From assembly GCA_027924645.1 (NCBI GenBank), contig BSBN01000233.1, positions 9,938,501-10,002,500 on the forward strand: 64,000 nt of DNA, given 5' to 3'. Shown here piece by piece: positions 11,870 through 23,279 of the stretch (position 1 is the first letter of the stretch; the number at the start of each line of letters is the position of its first letter). The translations under genes and the position numbers were made by a program. The notes beneath the pieces are model-generated. The model made no database searches. It worked only from the letters and a program-made list of their open reading frames with translations, and was not told where the DNA came from. This DNA is from Cunninghamia lanceolata (taxonomy: Eukaryota > Streptophyta > Pinopsida > Cupressales > Cupressaceae).

Positions 11870-13803
11870 TGCCGAACACACCAGGGTATTGAGAGGGGAG
11901 GTGGATCAATATCTAATCAAATTTCAACTTCTCCAGAGCAGATTAAAACCTAACTATTAAAACATCAACATAAACATGAAAGATTAACACAATGCACATC
12001 AACACATAACACCAGATGTACATGGAAAACACAAGAAGGGAAAAACCATGGTGAGGATTAACTCACAATATATATTAATCTCAAATAACAACCTTGTTGT
12101 AGGGCTACAACCCAAGGAAGCTACTACTCCCTATAGACTTTGTTATTAGGGCTACAACTCAAGGAAGCAACTACTCGAAAAACTTTTCTTTAGGGTCACT
12201 CCCAAGGAAGATACAACTCCCTAAAGACTTTTTCTAGGGTCACTCCCAAGGAAGCTACTACTCCCTGAATTGAAAGCACATTAAAATAGATTACAGTATG
12301 ACAGTCTTTCTACTACCTAAAAACTAACATTGAAATTCACACCTTTGATGATTCCAATACTGCCTCTTCATAGTTTCTTCTAATGATTAGATCAGATAGG
12401 CACACTCTACACTTTATCACTATCACATATAAGTCTTCAAGATGAATCAAGACAACATCTACAACTTTTGCACTTTCTCCTTTAGTCACAAATCATAATG
12501 CAGTCATTCTGCTCCTTTTCTTGCTTGCAAACCTCATCAATCACTTTACAATCACACTTTGCCTAACTCACTTTGATTTACAATTTATACATGATATTAC
12601 ATTGATTACATTGCTTGTCAGCTAGGGACAACATGAAAAATACACTTATAAGTTGGCCAGACAACACACAACATGAAACGTGTAGAGGACAAGTCCTAAA
12701 CAAGACTACATGCTACACTAGCCAAAGACACATGCCTTATGGACATCAACACTTTCTTAACTAGGTCGAAAACATACTTCATAACATCAAACATCAAGGA
12801 ATTACATCCACACATTCCATTCATTTAAAAATAGGACAACCTTAAGAAAGGACATGAAACTTGAAGCAAAATGGCCACAACAACTTGAAAACCTTGTGCG
12901 GTACTAGAAAAAAGAAAGATCTTCATGAAACTTTTCTAGATGACTCTACAAGACTCATGCAACATCTCCAACAACTCCTTTATCTTTGTACATCAATGAT
13001 TTTGTGTTACACATGTTCAACCATGAACTCTAAGAACAACCAGTCATCTGGAACACACTGCAACATACTGTCATTGAAAAGTTGAGATTGTAGACCACCA
13101 AGAAACTTGAAACTATAGTGAAGCATGTAATATACATCCATGAACATGTCTAAAAAATTGCAAAGGCAACCATTCACTTTTAGAGGAATGCAGAGCATTC
13201 CAATAGGCCTTTAACACCACTTCACTCTGCCAGAACACATGCTAGTACTCTATCATGCATAACTTTCATAGTAGAAGGACAGATGATCTATAACTTTGGA
13301 ATTATCACCTTCACTACACCCTAAACATAGCTCCAGAACTGCATAGCCATAACTACAAATGCAGAGGAATGTGGAGCATTCTATTTCCATATAGTAATTG
13401 TCTTCAACACTATGTTCAAATTGCAAAACACTCTTCCAGTAATCCAATCATCATGAAACTTGGATCAGGCCACCAGTAACATCTTCTCAATAGTAACAGC
13501 ACATCTGATCATCTTAGTGCTTCTAATTCCCATATTAATGTAACTTCTTTATGATTCTAATTCCAATCATAATATGTCTTCATGCTCAACTCTACGTTGA
13601 TCAAGGCATGACATTCAACCATGAACTTCAGTAACCTCATTAAATTCAACATGACATCCAACCATGAACTATATCTTCTCTAATGGATAGGACATGACAT
13701 CCAGCCATCAACACCATCACACATCCAAGATAGTGTTGACATCAATGATAACCTTGTGACAGTGTTGATATTAATGAGAACCCTAGGAACCATATGTGTA
13801 ATA
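11870..13803 (-). repeat. Copia A 5' LTR
   Basis: 1934 bp, partner of 5645-7546, including the tandem array at 12101-12270. The distal terminus has TA instead of CA (13802-13803), consistent with C-to-T decay. It holds several small open frames without meaning. Confidence 0.9.
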
Positions 13804-13808
13804 AATTT
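13804..13808. repeat. Target-site duplication of copia A, right copy
   Basis: AATTT, identical to 5640-5644. Confidence 0.85.
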
Positions 13809-15228
13809 AAGAGTCACATGCCACTATAACTTATATAAAGAGTTTTCTATAGAACATTATAGGTTTTCTTTTGGGTTTCTAGAAGGTTGAAATCCATTTT
13901 CAAGTCACTCCAACCTTTCAATTTTCCACTCTCTACTATGTCATTGAAACAATTGATTCCTTTGTTGTCCCAAGTCTTAGCAGAACAACATTGTAATAAA
14001 GAAAGTGGCTTATTCTTCCAATGAAGATTCTAGAAAATTGACCAAAAATTGAAGACTTCTCTACCATTAGTGCTCCAAGAATTACAATTTCCAATAAAGC
14101 ATCTAACCAATTCCCATGCCTTCCAAATGCTTCTAAAAGGACTAGAGCCAAAGGTTTAGACAATAAATCTGCTAAAAAGAGTATCATGTGGATGAAGATA
14201 CTTCCAATCTTTTGCCCTTTTAGGAAATACGAATTGAATATTGTTTCTAACAAGGATCTTTTAGGGCTCATCACCATCGAAAGATTTTAAAATCCATTTA
14301 GTGGCAAGAGAAATACCTTGTATCTTAAGATCTTTTAAGCCCAGACCCCCAAGATCTTTGCCAAGACAACACAAACCTCATTTGACAACAACCCTCTTTT
14401 TATGACCTTTTCCATCTAACCATAAGAAGTTCCTAATTTTCCTCTACACCTCTTCAATATGGCCACTGTTAAAAAATGAAACAAAAGAAAAGTAGATAGT
14501 GTAGGAAGATAGAATTTTCTAACAAATTTGCACCCTACCTGCCAAAGATATGAACTGGTGATTCCACTTTCCAAGTTTCTTATCAACCATCTCTTTCACC
14601 CATTTCCACATCTCAAAGAGAGAGGGCAATGGAGAAAGGAATCCTCAAATATCTGATTTGCTTGTTAGGCCCTCCACACTCAAAACCCATCCCTAGAAAC
14701 CAATTAGGGGGAGAACATAACCAATTGACAAGAATGGATTTTTGAACAAAGATTTTTTAACCAAAAGCTAGGCAAAAGATATCCAACTTACTTAGCATGT
14801 TCCTGAAATTATTTTCTTCCATATTTACAAAAAATGTAATATCATCAACAAACTGGGTATTAACAGTTCATCCCCATTAGGCAAGGAAAGTCCTTTCACC
14901 CTTCCACCACCAAAGGAGGCCTCAATAAATAATGCATAGCATCAGTAGCAATTACAAATAGGGTAGGAGCTAAAGGGCATCCTTGCCTAGTGGATCTCTA
15001 AAGTATGAAGGGGTCAGAGAAGGAGTCATTAATATCAATCACCATGACATCATCTTGAAATAGCACCTTAACCATGTCAAAAAACTTTTGAGGAAAGCCA
15101 AATGCATCTAACGTCATTGTAATGAAGGACCATTCAACCCTATCATAATCCTTCTCAAATTCTAGGAGGAGCATGACAATGTTTTGGTTAGTGTAATTTG
15201 CCTAGTGCATTGTTTTCCAGCTAGTTAA
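13809..15228 (-). pseudogene. LINE A ORF2, RT palm to connection region
   Basis: On the minus strand from 15228: LLLEFEKDYDRVEW (RT domain with catalytic Asp), then RQGCPLAPTLFVIATDAM, then TQFVDDITFFVN at about 14830-14865 (the FVDD catalytic box, intact), then the IPFSIALS...KWNHQFISLAGRVQ connection motif typical of plant L1 RT. Later frames continue into WKAWELVRCF-like sequence before the copia insertion at 13803. Stops and frameshifts are scattered throughout. The first codons continue in frame from the segment at 21739 once the chromovirus and one target copy are removed. Confidence 0.88.
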
Positions 15229-15233
15229 CAAAT
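15229..15233. repeat. Target-site duplication of gypsy A, left copy
   Basis: CAAAT, matched by CAAAT at 21734-21738. Confidence 0.85.
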
Positions 15234-16184
15234 TGATGCAGGAGCATCTATTGGTGTAAGGGCAATCTTGTATCCCCTAAAAAATGATTTTATTTTCTAT
15301 TTCTTTCAAAATTGGGGTTTTTGGATACCCTTTTGCTTGAAAAATGATTCAAAACCTTCAAAGTTTCCAACAGGGCTAAGAATACCAGAACTTACTATTT
15401 TTAGTAACCCTATATCAAAGAAGCAGTTAAGCCCAAAATTTTCCCCAAAGCTTCAAAATAGTCAAATAAGCATTCTTGGTAAATTTTAGCTCAAGATCAT
15501 GTCTAGATTTCAAGATATTAAAGATTTCATCCAAGGAAGTTTCAAACTCAAAATTGACGGCCTTAGAAGCCCCGAAAAGGGTTGAAAGTTGTTGATCCTA
15601 TAGATCTAACAAAAGCATGACATAGATCTCTTAACAACCTTTCTGATGGTATATAATAACTGAAAATCTAATGGTCAGATCAAAAGTTATGGCTCCTAGA
15701 AGTTACGCTATCCATTTTTCCAATTGTAAAATTCAAAAATTCTTCTTTACCAGGAAAATGGATAGCTGGGCTAATTTTAATGCCCAAATGGGAGTTACAC
15801 ATTTTGAAGCAAGTTGACATTGGGGAAATTACACTAACTAGTTCCGATGTGTATTTAAAGCCTATCTTGGGATAGTTCCAGAGGCAGTGGTCGAAGGAAG
15901 TGATTGGGAAGTCCTATTCATGTGAATCAGGAGGCCAGATAGATATTAAAGAGCTCTGTAAGCCAGATATTCTATTGTAAGACAACCCATATTTCTTTAA
16001 TAAGTGGGCATATGACCCTGGAAATTGTACTTCAAATTTGCAGCCTTTTACGGGCAAGTTTAATGAAGAAATTCTGAATCAGTTTACAAATTGCCTAACT
16101 AATCTTTCTTGAGATCTTGTTCTTGTCTATTTGAAATCTATAATTTTTTCTTGTATGTGTTTTGGGTGGAGTCAATCCTCATCA
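15234..16184 (+). repeat. Gypsy A 5' LTR
   Basis: 951 bp, starting TGATGCAGGAGCATCT and ending CCTCATCA, followed after two bases by the primer-binding site. Confidence 0.9.
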
Positions 16185-16186
16185 AG

Positions 16187-16200
16187 TGGTATCAGAGCAA
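16187..16200 (+). promoter_or_regulatory. Gypsy A primer-binding site (initiator tRNA-Met)
   Basis: TGGTATCAGAGCAA begins two bases after the LTR end. The first 12 bases match the complement of the initiator tRNA-Met 3' end. Confidence 0.9.
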
Positions 16201-16263
16201 GGGTTCCTAAGTGTGTAGACAGATCATCAACCATGAGGTAGTGGGTTTGTTGTAGAGATCAAA

Positions 16264-17430
16264 ATGCGTCCACAAAGAAACCATGGTGGGAGAAATGCTT
16301 TAAAAGAAGAGGGTTTTAGAGTCCTACAGAGGAAGATTGATGCATTGCAAGCGGATTTGCAAAGAGGGTTTGAGCCAAGAATAAGAGAAGAAAGTGAAGA
16401 TGAAGCTGAAGAAGAAGAGTGATCTGAGGAAGAACAAAATGGTGGAGGAGACCCTGTGGAACTTAGGTTGTTGAGGGCCATTCCAAAGATCGGAAAGAGG
16501 CCTAGGATTGAAGTTTCTACCTATTGTGGAGATCTAAATTTAGAAGAGCTTATTGCTTGGATAAATGATATGGAGGAATATTTCGAATATGAAGATGTGG
16601 AGGATCTAGAATGGGTCAAGTTTGCAAAAATGAAGTTGAAGGGCCATGCTAGTATTTGGTGGAAGGAGGTCCAGTTGGAGAGAAATAAAAGAGGTAAAGG
16701 AAAGATTAAAAATATGGGATCGGATGGTGGATAAACTAAAGAAGTAGTTCAAATTTCCTATGGACTATGAGTTGGAGTTGTTGAAGACCCTGCAAGGATT
16801 GAAGCAAGGTAATAAATTTGTTAAGGAGTATACAAAAGAATTTTATAAGATTATAATCAGAACAAACCATGTAGAGGCCAACAAGGAGAATGTAGCCCAT
16901 TATATTAATGGGTTGAGGCCAAGTATTCAAGAGGAGCTGAGTCTAGTCAGAATGACCACCATAGAAGATGCATACAAGTTTTCCCTGAAGGTGGAAGAGA
17001 AGCTGAATAAAAGATTTGAAATCAAGCAAAGAGGAAGAGGTCAAGGCAGAGGGACTGGTGAAAGATCCTATAGAGGCTGAAATTAAGATCAAAAGAAAAG
17101 TGAAGAAGCTAGCACTAGTTGAAATTAGAGAAGAGATAATGCCTACCGCCCTCGTAACCAAAATAATGGTGAGCAAAGAGGAAGAGGAAGAGGCTGACCT
17201 GGACAAGGACCTAGAAGAGGAGGTTTCAGAGGAACCTGTTTCTAATGTGGAGAAGAACGACATCGAGCATGTGAGTGTCCACAACAACAAGAAAGGACAA
17301 ATAGAAGACCTGAAGGTAATGCATGAGTTGCACATGTCAATGAAGATGGATAGTCTGAGCATTCTGAAGATGTTGGAAGGGGAGAAACCCTAGTTGTCAA
17401 AAGAACCCTGTTAAATGAGGAGAAAGAACC
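16264..17430 (+). pseudogene. Gypsy A gag
   Basis: The frame begins near 16264 with an Arg-rich, then acidic coiled segment. The Retrotrans_gag core (LIAWINDMEEYFEYEDV, then VKFAKMKLKGHASIWW) follows at about 16540-16660. A stop at 16732 and a frameshift separate it from the C-terminal half at 16760-17080 (LLKTLQGLKQG, FVKEYTKEFYKII, YINGLRPSIQEELSL). A zinc-knuckle remnant of CxxC-x4-H-x4-C pattern, with a stop inside it, is visible at about 17236-17280. Gypsy B has a comparable intact gag. Confidence 0.85.
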
Positions 17431-17433
17431 AGA

Positions 17434-17888
17434 TCAGAGGAAGAGTTTATTCCACACAAGGTGCAAGTGTGAAGGTAAGTGTTGTGATATTATTAGTGAC
17501 AATGGAAGTACTAACAATATTGTTTCAGAGGAGATGGTTAACAAGTTGAAGTTGACAAGAAGAAGGCATCCACATCCATATCTGATTGCATGGTTGCAAA
17601 AGGACCATAGAGCTTTAGTCAATGAGTAGTGTTTAGTCAAGTTCAAGATTTGAGACTACCATGCTATTGGAAAGGTCATGGCAGTATGATAGGTGTACTA
17701 TCCATGATGGCCATGCTAACACCTATTCCCTAACAAAGGATGGAGTTCGTCATAAGTCGAAGCCCTTGAAGGAGGTGGAAGAAAAGGTATGTAGTATTGC
17801 TAGAGTTTGCTTGGTAGATGGGAGGAAATTTTTGGAGGATATGAGGCATGAGCATCATTGCTTTGTGTTAATTCCTAAGATTAGTTAG
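17434..17888 (+). pseudogene. Gypsy A aspartic protease
   Basis: Around 17490-17530 the frame reads SDNGSTNNIVSEEMV, equivalent to DSGSTENFVSEEMV in gypsy B. The active-site triad is D-N-G here. Stops at about 17626 and 17652 interrupt it. The next open part (17661-17888) carries LERSWQYDRCTIHDGHANTY, the remnant of the GRPWQYD motif that ends the protease domain. Confidence 0.85.
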
Positions 17889-17981
17889 GAGAAATGTGAA
17901 GATGTACCAGTAAAAGTCTCAGATCTATTGGAAGAATTTTAGGACATTGTCTCTGATAATGTACCAGAAGGTTTAACACCA

Positions 17982-19260
17982 ATGAGGAAGAAAAGTCACC
18001 AAGTGGATTTGATACCAAGAGCTAGTTTGCCGAATAAGGTAGCCCATAGAATGACTCCTACAGAGAATGAGGCTTTGAATAGACAAGTTCACAAGATGTT
18101 AAAGAAAGGACTGATAAGAGAGATCCTAATTCCATGTGCAATACCTACAGAACTAGCATCGAAGAAGGATGGAGAATGGAGGATGTGTATAGATTCTTGA
18201 GACATCAACAAGATCATGATCAAGTACAGATTTCCATTGCCTAGAATGGATGACATAATGGATTGCTTGAGTGGAGCCAAGTACTTCATGAAGATAGATT
18301 TGAAGAATGGATATCACCAAATCCAAATCAAAGAAGGAGATGAGTGGAAGACATCCTTCAAGACAAATGAAGGTTTGTACGAATGGTTAGTCATGCCATT
18401 TGGTTTAACCAATGCACTGAGTACATTTATGCGGTTCATGAATGAGGTACTGAAAGAGTTTTTGGGTAGACCCATCATTGCTTATTTAGATGATATTTTT
18501 ATATTCAGTAAGACTTTGGAGAAGCACCTGATGCATGTTCAAAATATTTTTGAGAAGTTGAGGGAGGATAAGTTGTTGATCAATCTGAAGAAATGCAATT
18601 TTGTGAAAAAGGAGTTGGTGTACTTGGGATTTGTTGTCTCAGCTGAAGATCTTAAAATGGATCTAAAGAAGGTGAGGGCTATCATTGAATGGCCTACTCC
18701 AAGGAGTGCTACAGAGGTATGAGGTTTTCATGGTTTGGCAAGTTTTTAGAGGAAGTTCATCAAGAGTTTCAGCAGCATTTGTACACCCGTAACTAAAATA
18801 ATGAGAGGGGATAGAAAAGAGTTTAGATGGATGATAGGAGTAGACAAGGGTTTTGAGATGTTGAAGAAGAGGGTCACAGAGCAACATGTTTTAGTACTTC
18901 CAGATTTCAACAAGGTATTCTAGGTTAATTGTGATGCTAGTGGTAGTGCTATAGGAGTTGTTTTAAGTTAAGAAGGTAGACCCATTGCCTATTTTAATGA
19001 AAAGTTGAATGATACCAAGAAAAAGTATTTCATCTATGATCAAGAGTTTTATGCTATAGTTCAATATTTGAATAAATGGAGACATTATTTATTGCCAAAA
19101 GAGTTTGTTTTGTATATTGATCATCAGGCTTTACAATATCTGAATAGCCAAGGAAAGTTAAATCAAAGGCATTTAAAATGGGTTGAGTTTTTGTAGATTT
19201 ATACTTTTGTTTTGAAGCACATGAGTGGGAAGTCAAACAAAGTTGTAGAAGCCTTAAGAA
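17982..19260 (+). pseudogene. Gypsy A reverse transcriptase and RNase H
   Basis: RT motifs in order: HQVDLIPRASLPNK, WRMCIDS then a stop at 18198, [51 protein letters not shown] and [11 protein letters not shown] (YLDD intact at about 18480-18500). A stop at 18720 and others follow. RNase H then shows VNCDASGSAIG (Asp), [34 protein letters not shown] (Asp) and [11 protein letters not shown]. Chromovirus-type domain order and sequence. No intact frame remains. Confidence 0.9.
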
Positions 19261-19367
19261 GAAGACAAAATTTGTTGACAGAGAAAAATATAGAGGTTGT
19301 TGGGTTCAATGAACTCAAGAATTTATACCCTGAAGATCCAGACTTTGCAGAGGCTTAGAAAGCTTGT

Positions 19368-20320
19368 TTGGAACCTGTTACTTTGGACATGACAAAATGG
19401 TTGGAATTCATAATCCAAGATGGCATGTTGTTTAGAGGAAGCCATTTGTGCATTCCAAGGAGTTCCATGAGAGAGACCCTGATTAAAAAGAAGCATAGTG
19501 GTGTATTATCTGGACACTTTGGTCAAGATAAGACCATTGCTATTGTTAGTGAACATTATTATTGGCCATAGTTGCAACAAGATGTGAGTAAATTTGTGCA
19601 GGGTTGCAGAGTGTGTCAGATGGCAAAAGGACCAAGTCAGAATATAGGGATATATCAGCCATTACCTGTACCAGATAGGCCATGGGATGATATTAGTATG
19701 GATTTTGTTCTTGGTTTACCAAGGACATAGAGAGGACGTGATTCCATTTTTATGGTAGTGGACAGATTCTAAAAGATGACATATTTTATTCCTTGTAAGA
19801 AGACTAATGATGATGTTCATATTGCAGAGTTATTTTTCAAAGAGGTGGTGAGACTACATGGTCTACTTAAGAGCATAGTTTCAGATCAAGATACCAAGTT
19901 TGTTGGTTATTTCTAGAGGACATTGTGGAAGAAGTTGAAGATAGATTTGAAGTTTAGTTCTACGTGCACCATCCACAAACTGATGGAATGACAGAAGTGG
20001 TGAATAGAAGTTTGGGTAACCTACTACGATGCTTAGTAGGAGATAAACCCAAGGGATGGGATTTGATTTTACCACGGGCAGAATTTACTTACAACAATTC
20101 TATCAATAGGAGTACCAGTAAATCACCATTCAAGATTGTATATGGGAGTAGTCCAAGAAATGCTTCAGAGTTAAGGAATATGGACAAGGGAGAAAAGATA
20201 AGTACTGAAATAGAAGACTTTGCAGAACACCTAAAGAATTTGTATGAAAAGGTGAGAAAGAACATTAATAAGATGAATATTCAGTACAAGGCTAAGGAAG
20301 ATTAGAAGAGGAGATATAAG
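19368..20320 (+). pseudogene. Gypsy A integrase
   Basis: The zinc-binding N-terminal domain is visible as KKHSGVLSGHFGQDKT followed by GCRVCQMAKG (HHCC). The core has ISMDFVLGLPRT (Asp), [12 protein letters not shown] (Asp), then a frameshift near 19955 and HHPQTDGMTEVVNRSLGN (Glu). Stops at about 19569, 19727 and 19769. The C-terminal part runs YKAKED and then a stop at 20303. Confidence 0.9.
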
Positions 20321-20589
20321 GAATTTTAGTTAGGAGATGAAGTCATGGTTCACTTAGGAAAAGAGAGGTTTCTAGTTTGAACATATAATAAGTTGAAAAT
20401 GAGAAATTTAGACCATGCAGAATCTTAAAGAAGCATGATTTAGGAAATGCATATGAGGTAGAGCTGCTGAGTGGGATCAACATTTCCCCTGTGTTCAACA
20501 TTGCTGATTTAACAAAATATCATGAAAGTGGAATAGAGGATGGACCAATAGAAGAATAGTGGGATATTCTGGCATCTACTTAAAAGGAA

Positions 20590-20745
20590 GAGATAGAAGA
20601 GATCTTGGATAGTCATGTGGGAAGGAGTACTCAGAACAAGCAATATGAAGAATATCTGGTGAAGTGGAAAGGAAGGCATGTTGAAGATTCTTCCAGGTTG
20701 TCTAAGGCAGAGGTTGACCGTTTTAGGTTTTCCTCAAACACTTGA
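20590..20745 (+). pseudogene. Gypsy A chromodomain
   Basis: The frame reads IEEILDSHVGR, KQYEEYLVKWKGRHVEDSS, RLSKAEVDRF, the chromodomain fold signature (ILD...YLVKWKG...W/L..E) at the C-terminus of chromoviral integrase. It supports classification as a chromovirus and aligns with the intact chromodomain of gypsy B. Confidence 0.85.
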
Positions 20746-20783
20746 GATGTGACAAGGTCACTTCTCAAATTACCTTGGGTGTC

Positions 20784-21733
20784 TAATACAAGAGCATCTA
20801 GTGGTGTAAGGGCAATCTTGCATCACCCAAAAAATGATTTTTTTTCTATTTATTTCAAAATTGGTGTTTTTGGATACCCATTTGCTTTAAAAATGATTCA
20901 GAACCTTCAATGTTTCCAACAGGGCTAAGAATACCAAAACTCACTATTTTTACTAACCCTATATCAAAGAAGCGGTTAAGCCCGACATTTTCTCCAAAGC
21001 TTCAGAATAGTCAAATAAGCATTCTTGGTAAATTTTAGCTCAAGATCATGTCTAGATTTCAAGATATTAAAGATTTCAGCCAAGGAAGTTTCAAACTCAA
21101 AATTGAGGGCCTTAGAAGCCTTGAAAAGGGCTTAAAGTTGTTGATCATACAGATTTGGTGAAAGCATGGTGTAGATCTCTTCACAAGCTTTCCGATGATA
21201 TATAATAATTGAAAATCCAATAGTCGGATCAAAAGTTATGGCTCCCGAAAGTTGCGCTATCCAATTTTCCAATTTCAAAATTCAAAAATTCTTCTTGGGC
21301 ACACAAATGGACAACTGGGGTCATTTTGACACCCAAATGGGAGTTACACATTTCAAAGCAAGTTGACATTAGGGAAATTACACTAACTAGTTCCGACATG
21401 TATTTAAATCCTATCTTGGGATAGTCCCGGAGGTAGTGGTCAAAGGAAGTGATTGGGGAGTCCTATTCATGTGAATAAGGAGGCTAGATAGATATCAAAA
21501 GGCTCTGTAAGTCAGATATTCTATTGTAATACAACCCATATTGTTGTAATAAGCGGGCATATGACCCTGGAAATTGTACTTCAAATTTGTAGCCTTTTAC
21601 AGGCAAGTTTAATGAAGAAATTTTAAATCAATTTGCAAATTGCTTAACTAATCTTTCTTGAGATCTTGTTCTTGTCTATTTGAAATCTATAAATTATTGT
21701 TGTATGTTTTTTGGGTGGAAACCACCCTCATCA
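20784..21733 (+). repeat. Gypsy A 3' LTR
   Basis: 950 bp, partner of 15234-16184, ending CCTCATCA. The sequence just before it is only weakly purine-rich (CCTTGGGTGTC), so the polypurine tract is decayed or atypical. Confidence 0.88.
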
Positions 21734-23075
21734 CAAATTCTCTAGAATAAATTTTTCTTTGACAAAACTAGTTTGGGACTTATTGACAAATTTAGGCAAT
21801 ATATTTTTTAACCTGAGAGCCAATATTTTGGCCAAAATTTTGTATGACACATTGAGAAGGGTAATTGGTCTCCAATTTTTAATTAATCCTTTATCACCCT
21901 CCATTAGTAAGAGTTTGATAACTCCTTTGTTAATCTGACTACCCAAAGAACCCTTCCTCAAAGGCTCATCATATACTAGCCATAGGTCATCCACAATCCA
22001 ATTGATATTCTTTTTGTAAAATTTTGTAGGCAGGCCATCAGTTCCTAGAGAATTATTGTTTTTGAAGTTCTTAATGGTGTATAAGATTTCATATTTATAG
22101 ATCACACTACCTAGGCTATTGCCAGCATCTTCATAGATCTTCACAGGTATAAGATCCATATATACCTTTTGGGCCTTGATGCATTGTAGACCTGTTACTA
22201 TCATTTGTAGAAAATAAATTCTGATAGAAACTTCTAAACTCTTCTTTAACTTTATTAGAGTCCTCTATCCTTTCATTGCTAATCCAAACATGATTGATCT
22301 CTTCTTTACTGATTTTACTCTTAACAAAGTTAAAGAATAATTTTGAACCTTTATCACCCTCCTTTTAAGCCAGTTCATTTTAGCTCTGACTTTTAACCCT
22401 TGAATTTTTTATTTTCAATACATTTGATGGAATGCTTTGTGGAGTCTAAAATCTCCACTAAATTATCATCATTTGGGACATTTTATAGCCTTCCTTCAAT
22501 AGAAGGAAGTTCTTCTTGCAATTTCTCTTCATCCTTTCTTTGATCAAACACAAATTTCTTACCAATGGTCTAAAAAAGGTTTTTCCATCCATTGGTGTTT
22601 TTTTCCCAGATTTCAACCTAAGACAAACCCCTCAATGTAGATCTGTTAATGTTTCTAAGTATAAAAGCTCCATCCAAGCAGTCTTGGCATCTCAATAGGA
22701 TAGTGTTGAGCTTAAAAGGATTTCTCTTTCTTACATTGTCCTTCAAGGCCTTTTTTTTAATGTCATTACAGCTTCAATTTGGTAATGGTCTGACATAGAT
22801 TTAGTGTAGACAGTCACACAATTTCCATTTTCTTTTGGCTCAAAGATGAAGTACTCTTCATTTACATAAAACCTATCCAACCTGCAATAAATTGTTTTGC
22901 CACATTTTTGGTAATTACACTAAGTATACCATATATCTCTGCTATCCTTTTTTCCATTTTCCATGGGATCAAAAAGACTCAAATTCTTCTTCATTTTTTA
23001 CCAGAAATAATGTTCATTACCCTTCCACTTCTAATCTAGTCCTCCAAGCTTATCTTCTCCTTGCTCAATCATATT

Positions 23076-23080
23076 AAATT
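23076..23080. repeat. Target-site duplication of the TRIM, left copy
   Basis: AAATT, matched by AAATT at 23415-23419. Confidence 0.9.
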
Positions 23081-23215
23081 TGTTGGTGTTGGAAATAAGC
23101 CACACCCGGACCGACGATGGACTGGTCCAAGAGGGGCTAGTAGCTCAGTGGTAGAGCACTCCAGCAGTGAATGGAAGGTCCTAGGTTCGAGTCCTAGCTA
23201 GTCCATGTCTCAACA
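23081..23215 (+). repeat. TRIM 5' LTR
   Basis: 135 bp, TGTTGGTGTTGG...GTCTCAACA. A short palindrome GGACTGGTCC (23119-23128) lies just before the tRNA-like module. Confidence 0.92.
23134..23205 (+). ncRNA. tRNA-like cloverleaf with Pol III A/B boxes, 5' LTR copy
   Basis: Acceptor stem GGGCTAG/CTAGTCC (7 bp with one G-T), D stem GCTC/GAGC with loop AGTGGTA, anticodon-arm stem TCCA/TGGA with a non-standard 8-nt loop GCAGTGAA, T stem CTAGG/CCTAG with loop TTCGAGT, discriminator A. A box TAGCTCAGTGG at 23141-23151, B box GGTTCGAGTCC at 23184-23194. The 8-base anticodon loop and the short stem argue against a working tRNA. The position inside a TRIM LTR argues for a co-opted internal Pol III promoter or a structural RNA module. 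Confidence 0.8.
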
Positions 23216-23230
23216 TGGTATCAGAGCCAG
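23216..23230 (+). promoter_or_regulatory. TRIM primer-binding site (initiator tRNA-Met)
   Basis: TGGTATCAGAGCCAG starts directly after the 5' LTR. Confidence 0.92.
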
Positions 23231-23270
23231 GCCCAGGCTAGGAGCCCCAAGCACACGATAGGTGTGGCTT

Positions 23271-23279
23271 AAGGGGGGG
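23271..23279 (+). promoter_or_regulatory. TRIM polypurine tract
   Basis: AAGGGGGGG immediately precedes the 3' LTR. Confidence 0.88.

Larger units (their letters stand above)
5645..13803 (-). mobile_element. Copia A: Ty1/copia LTR retrotransposon, decayed
   Basis: Two long related LTRs (5645-7546 and 11870-13803) flank a minus-strand interior in the copia order gag, protease, integrase, RT, RNase H. The primer-binding site (minus-strand TGGTATCAGAGCCA, plus coordinates 11854-11867) matches the initiator tRNA-Met 3' end. The polypurine tract (minus strand CCAAAGAGGGAGAT, 7547-7560) abuts the 3' LTR. LTR ends are TG...CA, with CA decayed to TA at 13803. The 5-bp duplication AATTT confirms the boundaries. 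LTR divergence is clearly several percent by eye. The element interrupts LINE A between RT and zf-RVT. Confidence 0.93.
15234..21733 (+). mobile_element. Gypsy A: decayed Ty3/gypsy chromovirus
   Basis: Two ~950-bp LTRs (15234-16184, 20784-21733) enclose plus-strand gag, protease, RT, RNase H, integrase and chromodomain, the order of Ty3/gypsy chromoviruses. The primer-binding site at 16187 matches initiator tRNA-Met. The 5-bp duplication CAAAT and the restored LINE frame fix the ends. Divergence between the LTRs is roughly 9 percent over the first 125 bp I compared, and every coding domain contains stops, so it is old. The 3' LTR begins TAATAC where the 5' LTR has TGATGC, all G-to-A changes. 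Confidence 0.93.

Noticed and set aside
15268..15489. 73-codon frame in the gypsy A LTR
   Set aside because: Not conserved in the 3' LTR (indels break it) and no known domain.
23134..23205. An ordinary nuclear tRNA gene
   Set aside because: The anticodon loop has 8 bases, its stem has only four good pairs, and the sequence sits inside an LTR repeated 199 bp away with a primer-binding site between.
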